From the NCBI RefSeq assembly GCF_030506285.1, contig NZ_CP119422.1:2995001-3059000 (forward strand): a stretch of 64,000 nucleotides of DNA, given 5' to 3'. Made by a program: the position numbers and the translations under genes. Numbering within the stretch: the stretch's first letter is position 1; each line of letters starts with the position of its first letter. The DNA is from Catalinimonas niigatensis (GTDB lineage Bacteria; Bacteroidota; Bacteroidia; Cytophagales; Cyclobacteriaceae). Shown piece after piece: positions 8,783 through 17,158 of the stretch. A model generated the notes under the pieces. The model had not been told where the DNA came from. It worked only from the letters and a program-made list of their open reading frames with translations, and searched no databases.

Positions 8783-10036
8783 CTACCGAACTTTGAGGGT
8801 TACCAATGTTAAAATAGCCAGCATGATTCCCATCAACCAAAAACGGGTTACAATCTTGGCTTCGTGTAGCCCATTTTTCTGGTAATGGTGATGCAGGGGT
8901 GACATCTTAAAGATCCGTCTCCCTTCTCCGTATTTCTTTCTGGTATATTTGAAATAAGAGACCTGCATAATCACTGATAGGTTTTCTATCAGAAAAATAC
9001 CACACAATACGGGAATGAGCAGTTCTTTTCTAACTGCCAATGCCAATACAGCGATGATGCCTCCTATAGACAAACTGCCGGTATCCCCCATAAATACCTG
9101 AGCAGGAAAAGAGTTGTACCAGAGAAAGCCAACACAGGCTCCTACAAAAGCTGTGGTGAAGATTACCAACTCGCCTAAGCCAGGAATGTACATGATGTTG
9201 AGATACTGTGAAAAACGCAGATTGCCTGACACATAAATAAAAATAGCCAGAGCGATTCCTATAATGGCTGAGGAGCCAGCCGCCAAACCATCAATTCCAT
9301 CAGTAATATTAGCGCCATTAGAAACCGCCGTAATAATAAAAGTGACTATCGCCAGGTAGATGATCCAGGTAAAGCGATCATCTACTTCTACCAGCCCGAA
9401 GGTGATGAAGGAAATAAAATTGTCATAATCTGCTTCGTTGCCTTTGACAAAAGGAATGGTCGTTCTGGAAGCTTTTACATCTTCGTAAGCAGACTCAGGG
9501 ATATCCAGCGCGGGATTGTCTGAAGAGGAAATGGTCTCCAGCACGCTCTCATCAAACTCCCGTACTACTACATCTTCGTGAAAAAAGAGCGTTAGGCCTA
9601 CGATTAACCCCAGCCCTACCTGGCCTACTATTTTAAATTTTCCAGCAAGCCCTTCTTTGTTCTTTCTGAATACTTTAATATAATCATCCAGAAAACCAAC
9701 CAATCCCATCCAGATCGTGACCACCAGGGCCAGGATGACATAGATATTTTGCAGGTCAGCAAATAGCAAGGTTGGAATGATGATGGCAGCCAGAATTATC
9801 AGTCCGCCCATGGTAGGCGTTCCTTTTTTCTGCAATTGTCCTTCCAGGCCCAAATCTCTGATGTCTTCGCCTACCTGCTTTTTGTGCAGCAAATTGATAA
9901 GCTGTTTGCCAAAAGTGATCGTGATGATCAGGGAAAGTAAAATAGACATACCTGCCCGGAAGGAGAGGAATTGGAAAACTCCTGCGCCAGGTAAGTCAAA
10001 CTCACGATTCAGATAGTCAAACAGATAATACAGCAT
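8783..10036 (-). CDS. mraY: Phospho-N-acetylmuramoyl-pentapeptide transferase MraY
   Basis: MraY moves phospho-MurNAc-pentapeptide from UDP to undecaprenyl phosphate, making lipid I. The multi-pass protein shows the family motifs [13 protein letters not shown] (about 70-82), [12 protein letters not shown] and [13 protein letters not shown], and the HHHYQKNG catalytic loop near the C terminus. At 417 residues it is longer than proteobacterial MraY (about 360) because of an acidic insertion around residues 155-215 between membrane helices, an extension I know from other Bacteroidota. murE lies 27 bp upstream. Confidence 0.97.
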   Translation of the reverse strand: MLYYLFDYLNREFDLPGAGVFQFLSFRAGMSILLSLIITITFGKQLINLLHKKQVGEDIRDLGLEGQLQKKGTPTMGGLIILAAIIIPTLLFADLQNIYVILALVVTIWMGLVGFLDDYIKVFRKNKEGLAGKFKIVGQVGLGLIVGLTLFFHEDVVVREFDESVLETISSSDNPALDIPESAYEDVKASRTTIPFVKGNEADYDNFISFITFGLVEVDDRFTWIIYLAIVTFIITAVSNGANITDGIDGLAAGSSAIIGIALAIFIYVSGNLRFSQYLNIMYIPGLGELVIFTTAFVGACVGFLWYNSFPAQVFMGDTGSLSIGGIIAVLALAVRKELLIPVLCGIFLIENLSVIMQVSYFKYTRKKYGEGRRIFKMSPLHHHYQKNGLHEAKIVTRFWLMGIMLAILTLVTLKVR

Positions 10037-10063
10037 AGTCTATTGTGGGTCTTTAGCTCAGCG

Positions 10064-11548
10064 CTATGTGCCCTTTTGCATTTGATTAAATACTTCCTCT
10101 ATGACCTGAAAATCATCAAAGTCATGTTTTACTCCTTTTATTTCCTGATAAGTCTCGTGTCCTTTGCCTGCTACCAGTACAATGTCCAGTTCCTGTGACA
10201 TCATGCAGGCTGTCCTGATGGCTTCTTTGCGATTGGTTATGGACAATACTTTTTTATAGTTTGCCGGACTTACCCCGGCACGCATATCTTCAATAATCTG
10301 CTCAGGATCTTCACTTCTGGGATTGTCAGAAGTAAGAATTACCTTATCGCTATAGCGTGCTGCAATGGCAGCCATCTCAGGCCGCTTGGTTTTGTCCCGA
10401 TCTCCTCCACATCCTACCACACAAATCACCTGCTCGTTTTTGGTACGCACATTCTGAATAGTCTTCAGTACATTCTCTAATGCATCGGGCGTATGCGCAT
10501 AATCTACAATAGCCATAATACCAGTGGGCGAAATCACCTGCTCAAAGCGACCCCGGGCAGGTTTCACATCAGAAAGTTGTGTCAGTACATCTTCAGGAGT
10601 TTCTCCCAGTAATATCCCCACCCCGTAGGCAGCCAACAGATTGTAGGCGTTGAAGTCGCCAATGAGTTTGAACCAAACGTGCTGCGAAGGTATATCTTTT
10701 CCCCCAATTTCCATCTCCAAACCATGCAGTGAATTTGACAAAACTTTCCCTTTAAAATCACTGGCACTCTTGAGAGAGAATGTGTTTTTGCTGGCTTTGG
10801 TATTCTGCAGCATGATCAGCCCTCTTTTATCATCGACATTCACCAGCGCAAAGGCATCCGTACTTAGCTCATCAAAAAGCCTTTTCTTGGCATTGATGTA
10901 ATTCTCAAAAGTTTTATGGTAATCCAGATGGTCATGGGTGATGTTGCTGAATACTGCTCCGGTATATTTGATTCCCGCAATCCTGCGCTGATCTATGGCA
11001 TGAGAACTGGACTCCATAAAGCAGTGTGTACAACCTTCTTTTACCATCTGTGCCATCAGTGCATTCAGTTGTACTGCATCGGGTGTGGTGTGGGTAGCCG
11101 GAATAATTTTGTCATTGATTTTATTGTTGACCGTAGAGAGTAAACCCGTATTGTAACCCAGTCTGATAAATAGTTGCTGCAACAGCGTAACCACAGTAGT
11201 TTTTCCATTAGTGCCGGTAATACCTACCACCTTCATTTTGGAGGATGGATTACCATAAAAGTTGGAAGCCATAATCCCCAATGCCTCTGCACTCTTTTCT
11301 ACCTCTACAAAAGTTATTGCTTCAGACATCTCCTCCGGCATCTCTTCACAAACCACAGCCAGCGCCCCTTGCTCAATAGCCTTTCTGATATACTGATGCC
11401 CATCTACCTGAGTCCCACTTACTGCCACAAAAACACTTCCTTTCTCTACTTTGCGGGAGTCAAACGCAATGGAAGACACTTCAATAGAGGTATCGCCTAC
11501 AGTTGAGCGAAGGGAAACTTTGTATAATATATCTTTCAGTATCGCCAT
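10064..11548 (-). CDS. murE: UDP-MurNAc-L-Ala-D-Glu:meso-diaminopimelate ligase MurE
   Basis: MurE adds the third amino acid of the peptidoglycan stem peptide. The ATP loop GTNGKTT is at 112-118, the central Mur-ligase motif region contains MESSSHAIDQRR, and the specificity box DNPR is at 408-411, which marks meso-diaminopimelate as the substrate. Length 494 is normal. It is the only Mur ligase in this cluster; MurC and MurD must be encoded elsewhere. The gene begins 7 bp after the ftsI stop. Confidence 0.97.
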   Translation of the reverse strand: MAILKDILYKVSLRSTVGDTSIEVSSIAFDSRKVEKGSVFVAVSGTQVDGHQYIRKAIEQGALAVVCEEMPEEMSEAITFVEVEKSAEALGIMASNFYGNPSSKMKVVGITGTNGKTTVVTLLQQLFIRLGYNTGLLSTVNNKINDKIIPATHTTPDAVQLNALMAQMVKEGCTHCFMESSSHAIDQRRIAGIKYTGAVFSNITHDHLDYHKTFENYINAKKRLFDELSTDAFALVNVDDKRGLIMLQNTKASKNTFSLKSASDFKGKVLSNSLHGLEMEIGGKDIPSQHVWFKLIGDFNAYNLLAAYGVGILLGETPEDVLTQLSDVKPARGRFEQVISPTGIMAIVDYAHTPDALENVLKTIQNVRTKNEQVICVVGCGGDRDKTKRPEMAAIAARYSDKVILTSDNPRSEDPEQIIEDMRAGVSPANYKKVLSITNRKEAIRTACMMSQELDIVLVAGKGHETYQEIKGVKHDFDDFQVIEEVFNQMQKGT

Positions 11549-11555
11549 GTGTCTC

Positions 11556-13646
11556 TTATCCTAATTGTAAACTAATCTTACTTCCTTTGATCACTTTATC
11601 TCCCGGTATCTGTGATTGTTTCAATACTCTGCCACTTCCCTGATAGCTGACCCGTAAACCCCGGTTCTCCAGCAGGAAGATGGCATCACGCATGGTCATA
11701 CCCCGCACATCTGGTATGTATTCAAAGGAAGCAGTACTTTCCTTCCAGCCTACTTTGTTGCCAATCCGTTGTGCCCTCACCCACTCAGCAGCATCAGTAG
11801 GCTCATGCTCAATTTTCAAAGTATTCATGACCGTCTGCAAGTCATCGTAGCGGCCAGCCTGTATGACCGGGAAGATTCCTTCTTCACGTGCAAACTGCTG
11901 AGGAAGCGGCTCATGAATTTCCAGATCCGTAGCATAAATTTTATCTGCAATATTTTTAAAGACGGGGGCAGCCACCCCGGTGGCATACTGTTCAAAGCCT
12001 TTGGGATTGTCAATCACCACGATACAACTGTATTTGGGCGCATCTGCCGGAAAGTACCCTACAAAAGAAGTGTAATACTTGCGGGTATAGCGTCCATCTT
12101 TTAGTTTTTGCGCTGTTCCGGTCTTACCGGCAATTTTGTAAAAGTCGTTTTTGATATTGCTGGCCGTACCTTCTTCTACTACATTTTCCAGCATAACCTT
12201 TACTTTTTCCAGTGTCTCCCGGGAGCAGACCTGCTCTTTGAGTACTCTGCCTCTATAGCGTTCTACCTCCTTATCTGCCTGCTTCACAGATTTGACAATG
12301 ATAGGCTGGATCATCCTGCCATCATTGGCAATGGCATTGTAAAAAGTAAGCATCTGTATGGGTGTGAGCTTAAGCTCGTAACCAATAGACATCCAGGGCA
12401 GAGAGACTCCACTCCAGCTTTTATCTCCTGGCTTTTTGATATAAGGAACACCTTCCCCCCGGATCTGGAAGCCCACCTGTTCTGCCAGTCCCATGCTCTG
12501 CAAATATTCTATAAATCGCTCAGGCTTCAGTCCAAAATGATGATTTACCCAACGGGAGATAGCGATATTAGAAGACTGTGCGAAGGCGTCTTTGAAGCTA
12601 ATCATTCCATACCCACCATATTTGTGATCCGTCATGACGCGGTCGTAAAATTCAAACCTTCCCTCTTCGGCATCCATACTATCGTTCAGACTGAGTTTGG
12701 CTTCTTCCATGAGTGCAATGACAGATGCCAGCTTAAAGGTTGAGCCAGGTTCGGTGAGCCCTCCTACGGCATAGTTGTAGCTCTCGCCGTAGTTTCCATT
12801 GCTATAGCGGGTAAGGTTAGAGATCGCCTTGATTTCTCCTGTTTGCACTTCCATCACTACTGCTGCACCATAATCTGCATCATGCTCTATCAGCGCAGAC
12901 ATTAGGGAGGACTGTGCTACATCCTGAATATTAACATCTATAGTGGTAACAATGTCGTAGCCAGCCTGAGGCTTTACCTCGGTACCGTCATAGACCGGAC
13001 GCCAGTGGCTGCCTGCCATTTTCTGAAACAGCCCTTTGCCTTCTCTGCCTGCAAGAAACTCATCAAAGCTATATTCCAGACCAGCTCCTTTATGATTTTC
13101 ATTTACATGCCCCACAGTACGGGCACCCAGGAAAGAGAAAGGCTTATAGCGCTCATTTACTTTCTCGAAGATCACCCCTCCTGCATATCTTCCTTCACGG
13201 AAGATGGGCCATTTTTCCATTTCTTTTTTGCTGAGATAATTGATCTTATCCCGGTTCAATACCATATACTTACGCCCTTTGGCCCGTGCATTCAGCAGGC
13301 GACGTTTGTATTCTACCTGGCTATGGTCTTTGAAGTAGCGAGACAGTAATAAAGAAAGAGAATCTATAGAAGACTCTATTAGTGTATTGTCAGCAATGGA
13401 AGGATCAAAAGCGACTCTATAAAATGGTAATGAAGTAGCAAGAAGGCTACCATCATCTGTGTAAATATTCCCCCTGACGGCAGGGATTGTTTTATACTGT
13501 AGGTTGATTTCCTCCGCCATAGCTTTCCACTTATCCCCTTCCACAAACTGGATTTCTGCCATACGGAAGAAGATCGCCAGAGCGAAAAGGGATACCAATA
13601 AAAAGGCAATCCTTACACGGAGCAATATGGATCTTTTAATACTCAC
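11556..13646 (-). CDS. ftsI: Septal penicillin-binding protein 3-type transpeptidase with PASTA domain
   Basis: This class B penicillin-binding protein cross-links septal peptidoglycan. It has one N-terminal membrane anchor (about 8-28), a dimerisation/pedestal region, and the transpeptidase domain with STFK (302-305, acylated serine), SSN (358-360) and KTG (507-509). A C-terminal PASTA domain (about 628-696, from YIPDVRGMTMRDAIFLLE) is the arrangement of Bacteroidota FtsI and Gram-positive SpoVD. Its first codon overlaps the ftsL stop by 4 bases (ATGA), implying translational coupling. Length 696. Confidence 0.96.
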   Translation of the reverse strand: MSIKRSILLRVRIAFLLVSLFALAIFFRMAEIQFVEGDKWKAMAEEINLQYKTIPAVRGNIYTDDGSLLATSLPFYRVAFDPSIADNTLIESSIDSLSLLLSRYFKDHSQVEYKRRLLNARAKGRKYMVLNRDKINYLSKKEMEKWPIFREGRYAGGVIFEKVNERYKPFSFLGARTVGHVNENHKGAGLEYSFDEFLAGREGKGLFQKMAGSHWRPVYDGTEVKPQAGYDIVTTIDVNIQDVAQSSLMSALIEHDADYGAAVVMEVQTGEIKAISNLTRYSNGNYGESYNYAVGGLTEPGSTFKLASVIALMEEAKLSLNDSMDAEEGRFEFYDRVMTDHKYGGYGMISFKDAFAQSSNIAISRWVNHHFGLKPERFIEYLQSMGLAEQVGFQIRGEGVPYIKKPGDKSWSGVSLPWMSIGYELKLTPIQMLTFYNAIANDGRMIQPIIVKSVKQADKEVERYRGRVLKEQVCSRETLEKVKVMLENVVEEGTASNIKNDFYKIAGKTGTAQKLKDGRYTRKYYTSFVGYFPADAPKYSCIVVIDNPKGFEQYATGVAAPVFKNIADKIYATDLEIHEPLPQQFAREEGIFPVIQAGRYDDLQTVMNTLKIEHEPTDAAEWVRAQRIGNKVGWKESTASFEYIPDVRGMTMRDAIFLLENRGLRVSYQGSGRVLKQSQIPGDKVIKGSKISLQLG

Positions 13647-14026
13647 TTTTCTTCTACTACTATTTTATTTGGTGGTGTAGCACTTTCTTCTAATCCCAGT
13701 TTTTTTACACGCTTGGCTACTTCCGATTGCTTGCTCTCAAACATATAGCCAGCCTTACGGGTGGTGTAGTTGGCTCGGAGATCTTCTACCTGCTCTTCCA
13801 GACTGCTAATCTTCCGTATGGTTTTTTCTGCGTAATGGTTATTTCCAATATAGAACAAGCCCAGGCAGGTGAAGTAGAGTATGTAGGGTACAAAGCGTAC
13901 CGGCAAGCCGCTATCAAAAGAAGTATCTACCTTGAGAAGGCGATCCATTTTAGAAAACAGACTTTCACCTCTGGGTTTAGAGATTTCAGTCTTTATTTTG
14001 TACCTGTTTTTTACTGCTGTCTTCAT
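13643..14026 (-). CDS. ftsL: FtsL-like division protein
   Basis: This 127-residue bitopic protein has a basic cytoplasmic N terminus, one membrane segment (about 45-62, YILYFTCLGLFYIGNNHY) and a short coiled coil with a leucine-zipper-like repeat (ISSLEEQVEDLRANY, about 71-85). It corresponds to the FtsL-type protein that Bacteroidota encode between rsmH and ftsI, where sequence identity to proteobacterial FtsL is minimal. The assignment comes from position, size and topology. It is coupled to ftsI by a 4-base overlap. Confidence 0.85.
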   Translation of the reverse strand: MKTAVKNRYKIKTEISKPRGESLFSKMDRLLKVDTSFDSGLPVRFVPYILYFTCLGLFYIGNNHYAEKTIRKISSLEEQVEDLRANYTTRKAGYMFESKQSEVAKRVKKLGLEESATPPNKIVVEEK

Positions 14027-14029
14027 AGC

Positions 14030-14920
14030 TTATTGTTTTTCAGCAATTCTTAATTTCGCACTTCTTGCCCTGCTGTTTTCCATGATTTCTTCCTGCGAAG
14101 GGATCATTGGCTTTTTGGTAATGGCCTTCAGAGGCAAATGAACATTACCATAAAAATCTTTCTCTACTTCTCCATAGAGCTTTCCTTTGTTGATCATATG
14201 CTTCACCAGTCTGTCTTCCAGTGAGTGATAGGAGAGCACTACCAGCCTTCCACCGGGTGCCAGCAACTCTACACTCTGCTCCAGCATCTCTTCTAAGGCT
14301 TTGATTTCATCGTTCACTTCTAACCTTAACGCTTGAAACACCTGTGCATAGTATTTAGCCTCTCGACCTTTTGCCGCAAATTTGCTCAGCACCTGCTTTA
14401 AGTCTTCTACAGTCTCCAGCGATTTATTCGTTCTAGCAGCCACAATCGCCTGCGCCAGCGTCCTGGCATTTTTCACTTCTCCGTACATTCCCAGCAGTTG
14501 ATGCAGGTCGCGTTCGCTATAAGTATTCACTACTTCTTTGGCGGTACGCTTTGCCTGCTGGTCCATCCGCATATCCAGTTCAGCATCAAAGCGGGTAGAG
14601 AAACCACGATCCGGCACATCAAACTGATGAGAAGATACACCAAGGTCTGCCAGTATTCCATCCACTGCACTTACCTTATAAAGTTTGAGGTAGCGCTTAA
14701 GGTGACGAAAATTAGCCTGGATAAAAGTCAGATCCATTCCCTCCGCATTTGCTGCTGCATCCTGATCCTGATCAAAGGCAAAGAGCCTACCACCCTTCAG
14801 ACGCTCCAGAATAGCTGCACTATGTCCACCACCCCCAAAAGTCAGATCCACGTAAGTGCCGTCCGGTTTCCATACCAGCCCGTCCACACTTTCTTTCAGA
14901 AATACGGGTTTATGATACAT
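14030..14920 (-). CDS. rsmH: 16S rRNA (cytosine-1402-N4)-methyltransferase RsmH (MraW)
   Basis: RsmH methylates N4 of C1402 in 16S rRNA. The family start MYHKPVFLKESVDGL is used here (start 14920, 296 residues); an earlier start at 14941 would add seven residues and lengthen the overlap with mraZ. The SAM-binding region is VDLTFGGGGHSAAILERL, and ILADLGVSSHQFDVPDRGFS and the C-terminal VLSYHSLEDRLVK are family hallmarks. The gene overlaps the mraZ end by about 11 bases, as usual at the head of dcw clusters. Confidence 0.96.
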   Translation of the reverse strand: MYHKPVFLKESVDGLVWKPDGTYVDLTFGGGGHSAAILERLKGGRLFAFDQDQDAAANAEGMDLTFIQANFRHLKRYLKLYKVSAVDGILADLGVSSHQFDVPDRGFSTRFDAELDMRMDQQAKRTAKEVVNTYSERDLHQLLGMYGEVKNARTLAQAIVAARTNKSLETVEDLKQVLSKFAAKGREAKYYAQVFQALRLEVNDEIKALEEMLEQSVELLAPGGRLVVLSYHSLEDRLVKHMINKGKLYGEVEKDFYGNVHLPLKAITKKPMIPSQEEIMENSRARSAKLRIAEKQ

Positions 14921-15389
14921 GACTTTCGTGCTTAGTTCCATCAGGTTCCTTGTGTAAATGCTTCTCTACCAAACTTGCGTATTCCTCCGGATCATTTACC
15001 AGATACTCTTCATAAGTAACCGGGTTCCAAATCTCCAGTATCTTTCCGTTTCCGGCGATGATGGCATCTCTTCCAAGTCGTGCATATTGAGCCATTCTTT
15101 TGGGTATTAAAAATCTTCCCATATTATCCAACTCCACCTCCACACTTCCTCTAAAAAAATTGCGTTGCAGCTTTCTTTGTTCTAAATTGAACTGGCTAAG
15201 AGAAGAGAACTTTTCGTACGCATTGTTGTACTCTTCAATCGTATAAATAATCAGACAAGGTTCAAATCCCTGGCTGAGTACAATCTCATGTTTGGAGCAA
15301 TCCGGCAGCTTTGCTTTGACCCTGGAAGGGAGCAACAGTCGGCCTTTGCCATCCATCTTACACTCGTACTCGCCAGTGAAAATTGCCAT
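14910..15389 (-). CDS. mraZ: Transcriptional regulator MraZ
   Basis: MraZ is the AbrB-like (SpoVT fold) repressor that controls its own dcw cluster. The start at 15389 gives MAIFTGEYECKMDGKGRLLLP, the canonical N terminus, and 159 residues; a longer frame from 15434 adds non-family residues. Two SpoVT/MraZ half-domains are visible, the second with ELDNMGRFLIPKRMAQYARL. Three GTGG boxes with 10-bp spacing lie 64-87 bases upstream. It is the first gene of the cluster. Confidence 0.95.
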   Translation of the reverse strand: MAIFTGEYECKMDGKGRLLLPSRVKAKLPDCSKHEIVLSQGFEPCLIIYTIEEYNNAYEKFSSLSQFNLEQRKLQRNFFRGSVEVELDNMGRFLIPKRMAQYARLGRDAIIAGNGKILEIWNPVTYEEYLVNDPEEYASLVEKHLHKEPDGTKHESHVS

Positions 15390-15422
15390 GTAATATTCAT
15401 CAAAGAAAACTGCTATCTGAAA

Positions 15423-15430
15423 CAAACTTA
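15423..15430 (-). promoter_or_regulatory. Probable -7 element of the mraZ/dcw promoter
   Basis: Read on the minus strand this is TAAGTTTG, an exact match to the Bacteroidota -7 consensus TAnnTTTG, 34 bases upstream of the mraZ start and downstream of the MraZ boxes. No clear -33 TTG is seen at the right distance, so the call is tentative. Confidence 0.4.
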
Positions 15431-15440
15431 ACAAAAGTTA
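15429..15440. repeat. Palindrome TAACAAAAGTTA, copy 1
   Basis: A 12-bp inverted repeat TAAC-N4-GTTA overlapping the predicted mraZ -7 element. Two more copies lie in the same intergenic region. It looks like an operator or a shared protein-binding site; the protein is unknown. Confidence 0.5.
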
Positions 15441-15452
15441 TGATAACATCCT

Positions 15453-15476
15453 CCACTTCTTCCCACTTTTTACCAC
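15453..15476 (-). promoter_or_regulatory. MraZ boxes: three GTGG direct repeats, 10-bp period
   Basis: On the minus strand the segment reads GTGG-N6-GTGG-N6-GTGG, with boxes at 15473-15476, 15463-15466 and 15453-15456. Direct TGGG/GTGG repeats with a 10-bp period upstream of mraZ are the known binding site of MraZ in several bacteria. The position between upstream DNA and the dcw promoter suggests autoregulation of the cluster. Confidence 0.75.
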
Positions 15477-15566
15477 GTTTTTTTACTATTTCTTTGGTCA
15501 AAAACTTACGTTTACGTCCAATTTAGAGGGTTGTACTTATTGAAAGTACAAATTGGCACTTTAATC

Positions 15567-15578
15567 TAACAAATGTTA
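15567..15578. repeat. Palindrome TAACAAATGTTA, copy 2
   Basis: One base different from copies 1 and 3, with the TAAC/GTTA arms kept. It lies 138 bp from copy 1 and 52 bp from copy 3. Confidence 0.5.
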
Positions 15579-15618
15579 TTTTTTATTATTTTATGTTATT
15601 GATTGGGGAATATTCTGC

Positions 15619-15630
15619 TAACAAAAGTTA
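15619..15630. repeat. Palindrome TAACAAAAGTTA, copy 3
   Basis: Identical to copy 1. A GTTAAC hexamer follows at about 15635, so this copy sits in a local cluster of similar half-sites. Confidence 0.5.
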
Positions 15631-15872
15631 GCCAGTTAACCAATTTTCACCTGAACGTCGCCTGCAAAAAACATTTTAGCCTGGAAGAGATTTCTAGAGA
15701 TGTACCTGGAAGAGAGGCCGCTATATGTGGCGGACAATAAGCTAGTGCAATGCAACTTAACCTAAGCGAATTTCTTACTTTGCCCTTTTATTTTCACCCA
15801 TACTTTCAGCGCTGCATCTCTTACTTATGCAGTGCTTTTCTTTGCAGTCATTGATCTCTTTAACCAATTGAT

Positions 15873-17117
15873 ATGTATAACAAATTTTTACTTCATCTAT
15901 GCCTGTTGCCACTCGTACTTGGGGCTTGCAACGCTACCACCAAACCGTCAGAGCAGCCTACATTACTGACAGGAATATGGAGGGCCGAACTGGAATTACA
16001 AGGACAAAAATTACCCTTCACTTTTGAGGTAAACCAAGCGGACAGCATGGGCTATGAAGTGTACCTGATCAACGGACAAGAGCGGCTGCGGATAGATGAT
16101 GTACTGGTACAGAACGACTCACTGAACATGCCCATGAGTTTCTTTGATACCCAGATCAGAGCGAGGGTTGATGAGGGTAAGCTCAGCGGTACTTTTATCA
16201 AAAATTACGCAGAAGATTATCGCCTGTCTTTCAGCGCTACACATGGCGAAGACTATCGCTTCGTGCAAAGCAGCAATCAGGAAGCAGAAGATTTTGGAGG
16301 AAAGTGGGAGGTGCAGTTTGAAGAAGATTCCCTCATTTCTGTAGGCATTTTTGAACAGCAGAGAAATCAGGTAACAGGCTCGTTCCTTACTACTACTGGC
16401 GACTACCGTTTTCTGGAAGGTGATGTAGAAGGTAGCACCATGAAACTGAGTACCTTTGATGGAGAGCATGCTTATCTTTTTGAGGCGCGTATGCAGGAAG
16501 ATGGTTCGTTAGAAGGAGACTATTGGTCGGGAAAAACTCACCATACCACCTGGACTGCCAAGCGCAATGAACAGGCTGAACTGCCCGATGCCAATACGCT
16601 TACTTACCTGAAGGAAGGATATGACAAGCTAGCGTTTACCTTTCCTAATCTGGAAGGAGAACCAGTGTCCCTCAGTGATGAAAAGTACCAGGGGAAAGTG
16701 GTGATCGTACAGCTTTTTGGTACCTGGTGCCCCAACTGTATGGATGAAACTATTTTTTTTGCAGACTGGTACCGCCGCCACCAGGACGAAGAAGTAGAGA
16801 TCATCGGATTAGCGTATGAGCGTAAAGATGACTTTGCCTATGCCAGCAGCAGGGTAAAGAAGATGATTGGCAAGCTGGATGTAGGCTACGACTTCCTGAT
16901 TGCGGGAGTATCAGACAAAGAAGCTGCTGCAAAAACGCTTCCTATGCTCAATCGTGTGATGTCTTTTCCTACTTCAATTTTCATTGACAAAAACGGGCAG
17001 GTACGCAATATACATACTGGCTTTAGTGGACCCGGCACGGGTGTCTATTACGAGCGATTTGTGGAGGAGTTCAATTTGCTGATGGACAAATTACTGGCTG
17101 AAGAGGTAAGTTCTTAG
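15873..17117 (+). CDS. TlpA-like thioredoxin-fold lipoprotein
   Basis: This 414-residue protein has a lipoprotein signal (MYNKFLLHLCLLPLVLGAC, lipobox LGAC with Cys at 19). Residues 25-235 form a beta-rich region of the kind found before many Bacteroidota TlpA domains. The C-terminal domain (about 250-405) is thioredoxin-like, with the redox motif WCPNC (CxxC at 286-289) and the cis-proline segment SFPTSIFID near 365. It probably reduces disulfides of envelope proteins or cofactors in the periplasm. It stands alone, and an insertion sequence lies 42 bp downstream. The precise substrate is not known. Confidence 0.88.
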   Translation: MYNKFLLHLCLLPLVLGACNATTKPSEQPTLLTGIWRAELELQGQKLPFTFEVNQADSMGYEVYLINGQERLRIDDVLVQNDSLNMPMSFFDTQIRARVDEGKLSGTFIKNYAEDYRLSFSATHGEDYRFVQSSNQEAEDFGGKWEVQFEEDSLISVGIFEQQRNQVTGSFLTTTGDYRFLEGDVEGSTMKLSTFDGEHAYLFEARMQEDGSLEGDYWSGKTHHTTWTAKRNEQAELPDANTLTYLKEGYDKLAFTFPNLEGEPVSLSDEKYQGKVVIVQLFGTWCPNCMDETIFFADWYRRHQDEEVEIIGLAYERKDDFAYASSRVKKMIGKLDVGYDFLIAGVSDKEAAAKTLPMLNRVMSFPTSIFIDKNGQVRNIHTGFSGPGTGVYYERFVEEFNLLMDKLLAEEVSS

Positions 17118-17158
17118 GCTATGATAAGTAAGTAACGAAAGTCCTCTACCCTTAACGC

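Larger units (their letters stand above)
15477..15872. other. Intergenic region between mraZ and the TlpA-like gene
   Basis: AT-rich non-coding DNA between two divergent genes. It holds two copies of the TAAC-N4-GTTA palindrome (15567-15578, 15619-15630), an 11-bp direct repeat CCTGGAAGAGA (15680-15690 and 15705-15715) and a weak CCGC-N8-GCGG hairpin near 15718. No reading frame with recognisable content is seen. Confidence 0.6.

Noticed and set aside
8781-8840. An N-terminal extension of FtsW overlapping mraY
   Set aside because: The extra residues lie in the mraY reading region and lack family similarity; the internal Met at 8780 is spaced properly after the mraY stop.
12108-12743. A 211-codon frame antisense to ftsI
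   Set aside because: The shadow covers the conserved transpeptidase region of ftsI; no family resemblance and no promoter or ribosome-binding site.
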